Assembly: GCA_032622095.1 (NCBI GenBank)
Contig: CP136066.1
Coordinates: forward strand, 202,452,978-202,516,977
Direction: 5' to 3'
DNA from: Siphonodentalium dalli
Taxonomy: Eukaryota > Mollusca > Scaphopoda > Gadilida > Siphonodentaliidae
DNA length: 64,000 nt
Of this stretch, positions 55,811 through 64,000 are shown in pieces; position 1 is the first letter of the stretch; each line of letters starts with the position of its first letter. Below the pieces are notes generated by a model. It had not been told where the DNA came from. It saw only the letters and a program-made list of their open reading frames with translations, and searched no databases. The translations under genes were made by a program, and so were the position numbers.

Positions 55811-56638
55811 ATAACTCAGGGATATGTTAATCGATATAGAGGTAATGTCAGAGAGTTTATATTCGATATCTATGACAGAATAGTAATTTTTCATCAACCA
55901 CAACTGGTATGCGGTTGCATGACTCGCTGGGGCAATATTTACATTTTTTCCATATTTTGACTGCCACTTTGGCCGCCATTTTGGCAGCCATTTTGAGCCA
56001 AAGTGACAATTTGGGTACAATTGAGTTGGAATATTCATAAGGAATGGAATGTGTCACATAGATTGCACAGTTCTTCCAATTTCTTGACAAAATATGACTA
56101 GCATTCCAATGGTGATTTTTGGTGAATTTTTATACCGCTTTCTGTAAAATCGAATTTTTAAGGGATCGGAGGTGGCAGGGAGCCCATGCATGGAATACAT
56201 CATTGCTCCAACGGTCAGTTAACATAACCAATTCAAAATAAAGTTACAGTTCTCAAACAGTTCCAAAAAGCAGGAACTGATTTTAAAGATATTAGTGATA
56301 AACGTCAAATTTTGTAATTATGGCGTCCATTATGGCGGCCATTTTGGATTATCATAGACGAATTGAATGGGGATACAAAGGCGGACATCCATGGTATTGC
56401 TTCGACAATCTCTAGTGTCTATATACCCTTTAATATAGCCATTATATCTGATACAAAATAGATCCCTAAATATCCAATTTTCTAAATGTTATGGTCAATT
56501 TGAAGGCCAAGGGGTCACCAAAATCCTTGTACCAGCTAACTGGTTGATGTGAACCATATACCCAACCAACCCTGAAAGTTTCATGCTTTAATCCAAAAGT
56601 GAACGATTTTTTTAAAGCTACTCCACTACTGTGCCAAG

Positions 56639-56880
56639 TTAACCCTTTATATACTAAATACCCTTATGGAGCCCCAGACAGAGACAGAGATACAATGATG
56701 ACTGTCGTCTGTTTGAGTCTGTGTGAGAGGCTTCACACGGGATTGTTATATAAATTAACCCTTTCTATACTAAATACTCATTGACGAGTAGTTCCCTTAC
56801 GAAATGTTCATATAATAAGTTCACAAAAACGACCATTGGTCATTTGTTGAACTTGTTATCTGAACAATTCCCACTGATGA
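56639..56880. repeat. Dispersed repeat with TTAACCCTTT starts
   Basis: TTAACCCTTTATATACTAAA (about 56639) and TTAACCCTTTCTATACTAAA (about 56756) start two related segments. CTCATTGACGAGTAGTTCCC is shared with 19765. The ends resemble piggyBac-type termini, but no closing end was found. Confidence 0.55.
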
Positions 56881-57090
56881 ATATATGAATCCTTCTGTAC
56901 TTGTATTATCCTTTTGTCTGTCTGCATTATATTACCTGAACATCCCTCCAAATTATTAATAAACTATTCCAGTGTATACTTTTATAACTGAATTGGAGAA
57001 TCCATCTGGTATTGAGAGGGTAAATTATCATGTATAATGAGACTTGTGTTAACAGTTAGTAGTACTGAATCGGTCACGATCGACAGCTAA

Positions 57091-57417
57091 TTATATGGTA
57101 CGGACCACTAGCTCTTCAAATGCGAATGGTATACAGTCTTTGGCACCAGTGGAGATGTTATGGGCACACAACATTAAATTTAACTCCCATTTTGACGTCT
57201 TCTCTGGACAGGGAGTTGGCTGGAGGGCCTCCGTTGGTTTGTACAAACTGGAATGTCCAACAGACCCAGACCCAAATTCCCAAGTTCGGGGAAATCCTAG
57301 CACACCCCGCTCGTTGGGTGGAATGTTCCAACTGGTGCTTTGAACTTTCATACTGTTGGCAATATCCAATCTGACACCCCCGGTGGGTGGAAGGAAGTGA
57401 TCTAAGTTATGGTCCAT
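57091..57417 (-). other. Unrecognised open frame, 108 codons
   Basis: Open on the minus strand from 57417 to 57091, with comparable openness on the plus strand (57095-57374). No domain recognised and no splice context evident; it could be a decayed transposon piece or a chance frame. Confidence 0.25.
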
Positions 57418-57424
57418 TTATCGC

Positions 57425-57655
57425 AGAATGAGGCAGAATGTGCATTACCAAATTTACCCTCTTGGGACCTCATTCTGCTTAGGCATCATCTTCTGATAAG
57501 TATATATATTATCAAATTAACATTGTTTTAGTTAATTTTCCCCTTCTGGGAAGTTTCTACATCCCTAATTTGCAGAAGATAATATGCCGTTAGGGATATC
57601 GTCTAAATCATCCTCTGGGGAGCCTCATACTGCAAATGAGACACACTATTTTCAG
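57425..57655. mobile_element. Decayed copy of the 18.8-kb palindromic family
   Basis: CAGAATGAGG, AATTTACCCTCTTGGGACCT, CATTCTGC and CTGCAAATGAGACACACTAT correspond to words of 18771-19010, but pairing between the arms is largely lost. Confidence 0.65.
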
Positions 57656-57778
57656 GCCAGTATTGTCTGCATGAAACAGCATTCATAATATTTTAATCAT
57701 GGCTGCTCTGGTGTTTGTTAAACGACAGAAATATCCATTGTGATTATGGTCGGTTTGCAACAACCACAAGTGTAATTA

Positions 57779-58333
57779 TTTAAAGATACATAATCCGATT
57801 TAAAGCCCTTAAATTACTATTTCGTCAGCTTCGGGGGTAAAAATAATATTTTATTCGAGTCCAGAAACCCACCCTGCCCCTGATAGGTTACAACCAGAAT
57901 AATTATTGAATTGATATTTTCATTTATTCGTCTGATATTATATGTATATATATGTAAACATGTTTTCTTTCAACCATTGATGTATGGTATAAGAAATAAA
58001 TCTATCTATAACAGCATGTCGGTTACATGTGGACATGTGTTTGTTTACATTTGTGATGTCATGTGTTGTGGAATTCCAATAAAACTTTTGGCATCACCAT
58101 ATATGGAAGTTGAAAACCACACTCGCTCGTCGTACAAACCCCCAAGAAAAAACCTTATTATACAACTTTTTCAGCAAATATGATATCGTGATTGGTATCG
58201 TTGTGAGTATTTATTTGGATAACTAAATAGGCTTTTGGTGAATTACGTTGTTGTTGTTGTTGTTGTTGTTGTCGTTGTTGTTGTTGTAACTGAATGATAC
58301 GCGGACCATCGAATCGGATCTTGTATCTTTAAA
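57779..58333. mobile_element. TTAA-ended MITE
   Basis: The left end TTAAAGATACATAATCCGAT and right end ATCGGATCTTGTATCTTTAA are inverted; similarity even extends outward (AATTATT and AATAATT). A (GTT)n tract lies inside at 58244-58287. Confidence 0.75.
58244..58287 (+). repeat. (GTT)n microsatellite
   Basis: About 14 GTT triplets with one GTC interruption. Confidence 0.95.
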
Positions 58334-58394
58334 TAATTTATATAATGGTTGTTCCTCGTTTGTTCAGATTGGCGCCGTGAAAATACAATGTTAT

Positions 58395-59055
58395 AAAAAA
58401 AATAATATAACGGTACATTTTCTTAACCCTTTACCCAACAAACCGGCCAAAAACGGCCAAATAAAGCTGCAACAGCCTAAATTATCTTGGGTCTGTCTCA
58501 ATAAAACCATACAAATATGGATATCATTGGAACCGGCTCATTGACCACATTGTGATGGTTACAGTTATGCCCTGTGCCAATGCATTCTCTTATATATGCG
58601 AGTCGACCATAGGTCGCCTCGCATATATAAGAGAATGCATTGGCCTAAAAAAAATCTTTTTTTAACACTTTTTACCATTTTTTCTTACATTCTTTAACAA
58701 TTTTATAATTATTAATGGGTTAAGCCAATGCATTCTCTTATATATGCGAGGCGACCTATGGTCGACTCGCATATATAAGAGAATGCATTGGCACAGGGCC
58801 GTTATGTTGGGTAAAGGGTGTGTTAAAGTTGTATTTTTCGCGGTGTTTGGATAATCCGAGCGTGTGTTTGACACATTCAAGAACATATATAATGATGTCT
58901 GCGCTGGTGTTTCTAAAACGATGAATAACCATCTTGATTATAGTCGATGTTCAACAACTAATACAACCAGTATTAAAATTATTTCGCAATAAATATGTTT
59001 TTGAATGTTTGATACGCATAAATATTGTGTCACAATAATCGCTTGTACAAAATTG
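58395..59055. mobile_element. Second copy of the 10818-11130 fold-back, interrupted
   Basis: ATAATATAACGGTACATTTT to the left and TAAAGTTGTATTTTTCGCGG plus TGTTTGGATAATCCGAG to the right of the 58427-58818 insertion are contiguous in the inverse of the 10.8-kb copy. Similarity continues through GTCTGCGCTGGTGTTTCTAA to about 59030. Confidence 0.7.
58427..58818. mobile_element. piggyBac-type MITE with two palindromes
   Basis: TTAA (58423) then CCCTTTACCCAACAAACCGG; the right end TGTTGGGTAAAGGG is followed by TGTG and then TTAA (58823). Palindromes lie at 58576-58644 and 58724-58792. Same family as 50775-51141. Confidence 0.82.
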
Positions 59056-59059
59056 CACA

Positions 59060-60050
59060 AATAAATTCGTGGCAGATTTTGAGAAATCCATTTTGAAATA
59101 CCAGGACATTTTGGCAAAACGTGCGTCTGACCCTTAAATAAGTTAACTGTACTCACTCAAATAGTTGTTAAATTCCTATCGTCAATGTGTATCGATCAGG
59201 TGGGACGAAATCGGCCCATATATCGACCCGGATAGAATGAAATATCGTCGGCGTACAAAGTCAACAACGGGTATATATAGAGATGTGTTTAAACGGAGCG
59301 TTCGTACGTGCCATGTTTTGAACCCAAGCTACCATTTTACAACATAACCTATTATCAGAGGATGTGGACTACGATTATGGACGAGTTCGTATGTGTCCTA
59401 TTCTTGAACCCAATACAATTAGTGGGGTGAATTTGAATCCTGGATGGGGGTGGGGTGCAATGATCGACCGATATCTCCTGAACTACAACCTACACTCTTA
59501 AAACTCAAGTGTTATATATAGCACTTTCCAAGATTGTGTCCAGTGACAGCACATTGAGTGTACGAACAGCGCCCATACCAGTTTAGCACTCTATATATAG
59601 GTGTTGGAAATGAATTGTAACACTTCCATTTCGCACTCCGCGTGTATACTAATGCATATATATCTTTAATTGTCCTCCATATGTGAAGAGTTATTGAATA
59701 CAGAAATATACACACAGAAACATGGACACAAATATGTCAACATATATACAAGTACAAGTTTATACAAAACAAAGTTACATCACAAGGAATGGAATAACAT
59801 ACAGTCGCTACTCATTCGTGTATTATGCATTTAGGCACACGTACACAAGTCCACCCATACCAACATATGCACCCTCTCTCTCAGTTTCTCCCTTCTCATT
59901 CGATCTCTCTCTCTCTATCTCTATCTCGGTGATATCTATCCCTCTTTCTTTTGCTCTCTCTCTCTCTCTCTCTCGCACTCACTCTCGAGTCTCTGTCGCA
60001 CACGCAACCACACTCTTTAACATATAAACATATTTAAAAGTATTTCAATA
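59060..60050. other. Unassigned stretch with a (CT)n tract
   Basis: No genes recognised. Pyrimidine-rich CT repeats lie at about 59876-59990, close to the 3' end of the minus-strand LINE relic, where they read as GA repeats. Confidence 0.5.
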
Positions 60051-60125
60051 TGCCTTGTCGATTACAGTCACTTGGAAGCTATATTTATTATATAATGCTC
60101 ATGTTTAATAAGATGTAATTGTCAA

Positions 60126-61610
60126 TCAATTTCTTAACAAGGCCAAGCAATACCATAGCTTGAGACTTGATTTGGCGAAAAAGTATACGGCAAATGGTAA
60201 TGAACAATTTCCCATTAAAGAAGATGGTATATTCCCCAGAAATATGGATAACCGCTTTGCCCCTGTCAACTCGTCCAAATACATCAAAGCATCTATTACG
60301 AAAGTGTTAATGATATCGTACCAAATATTATTCCTTGTATTCGATATGGAAGTGCAGTTTATTATGGTATGTTCTATAATGCATTGATATTGCGTATTAC
60401 ATAGTAGACAAAGCCCGTTATCTTTATATGCGGTGTGAGTGAGAAGTCTAGCAATCATAAGAAATGTAAAATTTTCATCTGGATAAAGCCTGCATGTTTG
60501 CCACAGTAACGAGGAATTGAGTTTGGATTGTGTAAGTCCATATTGTGCCAGATCACTATTTGATTCAATACTCTTTCTCCACTCAAGTGCATTTATAGTG
60601 TTAATCTCAGTTTTTACGATATTCTTCCAGTATGATTTGGTGGGAAACGTGCTTTCGAGCGTATAGCGTTCTAGGTACTCATATAAGTTATACTTCTTTA
60701 GAACTGTAGAAATATCTGCCATAAAGGATTGTGGGTGAGAAATTCCAAGAATATGACTATGAAGCCGCACGAGGAACACGGATTTAGCGGTCTTATTTGT
60801 ATTTAGTCAACATAATGTTGCTAGTAAGCTTAATTTCCTTTTATCAATATATGATTCAAGCCCACCGCACCCCAGAAGCCCCTGTACGATGCAAGTTCTG
60901 GTTTGTTGTGGGAATCCTTGAATATGATTTAGGCAAAATATATGTGCTCTCTCCGTGTATGCATGAGAAACATTAGATGTAGTCCAGAGCAGTTCACTAC
61001 AGTACAGAGCCTTAGGGAGGACGATGGGCTTGTAGATACTGAAACAACTGTATGGGGTGATACCGCCTGCGTATTATAATCCTGCATTGGTCAGCGATAG
61101 ATATGTGCCTTTGAGTTTTGTGCAAATTTGTTTTGCAAGTTTTGAGTTAAAGCTGAATTTCTCAATAGGGATTCCCAAGTGTGTTCCAGATTCGACTTCA
61201 TGTATTACACTGTTGCCAAATTGCCACGACCTCTGTGATTTAATGAATTCACGTTGCGTTTCGTTAAAAACAATGATGAATGTCTTGGACGAGTTATAAA
61301 GGTATCTCCATTTAAAGCTATATTCTAGACAAATATTATACAAAGTACGTAGGCCTGACTCTGAAAGTGATAGAAGTACCATATCATCCGCCTTTACTGG
61401 CGAAGTGCACTTTATATCATGCATGTGGAGGCCACATAAAGAATTTTCCAACATCATATAAAATAGAGGTGAGAGGATATAGCCTTGTCTAGCTCCTTGA
61501 AAGATGCCAAACCAGTCTGAGAAAGTATTTCTATACCGTTCGCAACATTCGATACCCGTCAGGGGTGCTTTGAAAGTGTGCCATATAATACCATTTCAAT
61601 TTCGTTTATT
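60126..61610 (-). pseudogene. Non-LTR retrotransposon (LINE) relic, 5' truncated
   Basis: Minus strand. The RT part reads FGIFQGARQGYILSPLLF (about 61515-61460) and ADDMVLLSLSESG, the catalytic Asp pair of the palm, then after a stop (61076-61074) LPKALYCSELLW and HIQGFPQQTRTCIVQGLLG, a second in-frame stop at 60809-60807, and an open 217-codon tail with CLLCNTQYQCIIEHTIINC, a CCHC-like C-terminal zinc knuckle. The order and motifs fit the CR1/L2/jockey group. All three segments are in one frame, so decay is by point stops. Similarity is lost upstream of about 61610, as expected from 5' truncation. Confidence 0.88.
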
Positions 61611-62650
61611 GTCCTTTACATTATTATGTAAATAAAATTGATTTTTGGTTTGTGACAAGCTATGTTAATTACAAATAAAAGAAATGAAAAAGATAATTTG
61701 TAAGTCGTATATTTCACCTTTTATAGACATTGTTCGTTCTGCAGCCCACTGGGGGTTGTGGACGGAGACGGCCGAGTCGGCCGCCGGTTCGTTAATTAGG
61801 ACATATTATGTACTTGTTTGGTGTGTGAAACTGGTAAGTTAATATTCGGGCGCTGTGCCAACTGGCGAAATGTAACATTCTACTAACATCGCCGAACATT
61901 TCACGGCAATCGACGATACCACTCCATAGAAAACATCGTCTGAACTGCGCTGAATTGTAAATATTTACATCTCGATTCGGGACGCAACTATCGTCGATAA
62001 ACTAACACAAATTATTTCGCCGTCGAGGGTCATTGCATGTAATTAATATATAAGAATCACGGTGTGTGTTGTCAATTTGGATTAACTTTGAGCAAGTTTA
62101 TTCTCAATTTCTATTTGAGCACCCTATCGGTGTGTTTCACATCACTTTAACGGAATTCTGAGTTGGTCATTCGCGAAACCGATTAATTGTTTATTCCTTA
62201 AATGTTTTGGCGCAACACCTTTAAAATGTCACTGTTGAATTTGTCCAACACCCCGCATGTGTCGAGCACTAAACTACTGGAATACTTAACAGCAACGAAT
62301 GTTTTTTTTCTTTTCCACATATCCTACATGAGTCATGACTCTTGATAATGGTGGAATCACCATAAAGCACGAAGCCGCCATCGCACGCCGCCGCCGCCAG
62401 CCAAATTATCTCTAACGCAGCCACATGAAAGAAAACATCTCCGCCGCCGGAATTGTAAAATGGCTGAGCCATGTGCATGGGCTTATATGGCAAGCACAAC
62501 TGTACTGTGAATTGCAAAGAACTAAAACACATAGCCTAATATATAGTGGCATACTCGCATGGACACGGCATGGTTGTTATAATATCAGAACACCCGGACC
62601 TCTCAATGTGGAATAGACTATTCCAATGCAAGCTTTCATATGGCTGAATG
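61611..62650. other. Unassigned stretch
   Basis: No coding signal recognised. A CG-richer patch (CGCACGCCGCCGCCGCCAGC) is at about 62383-62402. Confidence 0.5.
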
Positions 62651-62657
62651 GGGTAGG

Positions 62658-62952
62658 GTTCTCTATTCCGAAGGTTCATTATTCCGAAGGTTCATTATTC
62701 CGAAGGTTCTCTATTCCGAAGGTTCATTATTCCGAAGGTTCATTATTCCGAAGGTTCGCTATTCCGAAGGTTCATTATTCCGAAGGTTCATTATTTCGAA
62801 GGTTCATTATTCCGAAGGTTCGCTATTCCGAAGGTTCATTATTCCGAAGGTTCATTATTCCGAAGGTTCATTATTCCGAAGGTTCGCTATTCCGAAGGTT
62901 CATTATTCCGAAGGTTCATTATTCCGAAAGTTCATTATTCCGAAGGTTTTCT
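62658..62952 (+). repeat. 16-bp tandem repeat, about 18 copies
   Basis: The unit is TTCATTATTCCGAAGG, with TTCTCTATTCCGAAGG and TTCGCTATTCCGAAGG variants. It translates without stops in two frames with a 16-residue period, which is a repeat artefact and not a gene. Confidence 0.95.
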
Positions 62953-63954
62953 ATTCTGAGCGTATTTAACCAGAAATGAATGAAAATTGCACCCCACCAC
63001 AAAAAACACACGAGGAATGAAAAATACTATTACGCTAGTATTCACATATAGTACATATATACACCCACTTCTAATTCCCAAATTGTTCCAGATGTCCGTT
63101 ATTAATAGCAAGAAGACAGTATCAGTTTATCGTTTATTATGGAAAGTTGAAAACACGATGACTGAAATAAACTACATGTAAGAGTTATAGTTTTTCAGAA
63201 CTGGCTATCTGTATTTGAAAGAAACATCAACATTAAAGGCCCACTTAATTTTCGAACACCCAGATCACATATATAACATATATGCCAGCATATATACCAT
63301 TGGAAATAGGAAGCTCTCTAACACTGTATTATCAGTTTTTGTTGAGTTAACGACGTTTTTTTGTGCTTAAGGTTCATCTGGTTTTGTTGCGCAAAGTGTA
63401 TTATTTTCAATGGAGGCGGAATAACTCTATATTTTAAAGATAGTGTTATTCCCCTTCAATTGAAAATACATTAGGTTGGATTATGTTGCATTCTAGGAGC
63501 CATAACGGGGGGATCTTTTTATGATTTAAGCTGTTTTCAATTTCTCAATAGACATCTTCTTATACAGACGTTTCAAATGGTGATGATCTATAGTGTTTTA
63601 ATCATATTTTATGGCACAGCTTGTTATTAAAACCTGATATCAAGGCACTATAATAAAAAAAATAGTCGGTGAATAGCTGGCGTATTCTTGCCTCTAAAGT
63701 TATTGAGATATAACGTCATACGTGATGACATTAAATCGTATGGAAACATAGCAATTGTGTGGGCTGCCTGACGTGCATATGTTTTGGGAAATAACGTAAT
63801 AACATTTAATCTCAAGGAAACCCGCGAAGAAAAAAGTTGATCACATTTATTGTTTGAATGTTTTAAGTTATTTCCTTCATAAAAAGAGTCTTCGTGATAA
63901 AGAACCCTCTCAACACTTTAGAATATAGAATTAACCTTTAAAATAACAAAAATC

Positions 63955-64000
63955 TTCGGAATAGCGAACCTTCGGAATAGAGAACCTTCGGAATAGCGAA
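63955..64000 (-). repeat. Inverse copies of the 16-bp repeat
   Basis: CTTCGGAATAGCGAAC, CTTCGGAATAGAGAAC and CTTCGGAATAGCGAA: about three units on the opposite strand, cut by the window end. Confidence 0.93.

Larger units (their letters stand above)
52251..56612. mobile_element. 4.4-kb fold-back element with arms of about 810 bp
   Basis: The left arm (52251 to about 53065) starts AATCGTTCACTTCCGGATTA. The right arm (about 55800-56612) is its diverged inverse and ends TAATCCAAAAGTGAACGATT. Strong internal matches include ATTCGATTTTACAGAAAGCG, CTAGTCATATTT and TCACTTTGGCTCAAAATGG. The arms contain several ATGGCGGCCATTTT-like words. The middle is a degenerate minisatellite interrupted by palindromic DNA. 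No transposase is seen. Confidence 0.85.
62656..64000. mobile_element. Element bounded by inverted 16-bp repeat arrays (right end outside the window)
   Basis: The left boundary is the array 62658-62952; the last 46 bases of the window (TTCGGAATAGCGAACC words) are the inverse of that array. Between them, 63250-63520 matches 43900-44170. This is a fold-back layout about 1.35 kb or longer. Confidence 0.75.

Noticed and set aside
54700-55830. Overlapping open frames of 80-134 codons rich in Met, Tyr, His and Ile
   Set aside because: They come from the degenerate TATATG/CATGGG minisatellite; several frames on both strands are equally open.
60126-60779. A 217-codon open frame as a host gene
   Set aside because: It is in the same frame as upstream RT motifs, separated by point stops, and ends in a LINE-type zinc knuckle. 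It is the C-terminal part of a dead LINE.
62626-62979. Open frames of 109-117 codons with a 16-residue repeat
   Set aside because: A 16-bp tandem repeat without stops reads open in more than one frame with the same period; there is no evidence of a protein.
1-64000. tRNA, rRNA or other structured RNA genes
   Set aside because: No convincing tRNA arm pattern, rRNA segment or known ncRNA motif was seen by eye. The many hairpins belong to repeats. A dedicated covariance-model scan was not possible.

Overview
The window is AT-rich animal (metazoan) nuclear DNA, probably from an invertebrate. It holds one convincing multi-exon host gene inside a dense mosaic of Helitrons, hAT-, piggyBac- and fold-back-type elements, retroelement relics and minisatellites. 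A marine invertebrate, perhaps a lophotrochozoan, fits the style of the repeats, but I cannot prove the species. There is no sign of prokaryotic gene organisation.

The host gene lies on the minus strand from 51692 down to 24860. It encodes a steryl-sulfatase (STS)/arylsulfatase D-E-F-H type membrane sulfatase of 572 residues in five exons: 51692-51422, 47419-47291, 31913-31215, 29160-28876 and 25194-24860. All splice sites are visible, all four introns are phase 1, and every catalytic residue expected of the family is present. About 25 kb of the 26.8-kb gene is intron filled with repeats.

Layout. 1-5522: array of dissimilar Helitron-like units joined head to tail. 5523-8700: mostly unassigned. 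8697-9702: 28-bp minisatellite inside inverted repeats. 9.75-16.4 kb: decayed Ty3/gypsy retrotransposon cut up by two hAT-type elements (10143-10627, 12003-13138), a fold-back and a TTAA-flanked MITE. 17-22 kb: palindromes and a 34-bp minisatellite. 22381-24786: higher-order satellite abutting the 3' end of the sulfatase gene. 25-51.7 kb: the sulfatase gene, with a 37-bp minisatellite and fold-back in intron 4, MITEs in intron 3, a 3.2-kb minus-strand Helitron, a 7.3-kb Helitron array, an 800-bp palindrome and a Penelope-like RT relic in intron 2, and a 2.2-kb Helitron array plus a piggyBac-type MITE in intron 1. 52.2-56.6 kb: 4.4-kb fold-back with about 810-bp arms around a degenerate minisatellite. 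56.6-59.1 kb: nested small elements. 60.1-61.6 kb: minus-strand LINE relic. 62.65 kb to the end: element bounded by inverted arrays of a 16-bp repeat.

The strongest unusual signals are (i) the precise head-to-tail Helitron concatemers, with TC...hairpin...CTAG units and only one host A and one host T at the array edges, (ii) one 69-bp palindrome shared by two element families with different terminal repeats, and (iii) a piggyBac-type insertion whose empty site can be read from another copy of the target element in the same window.
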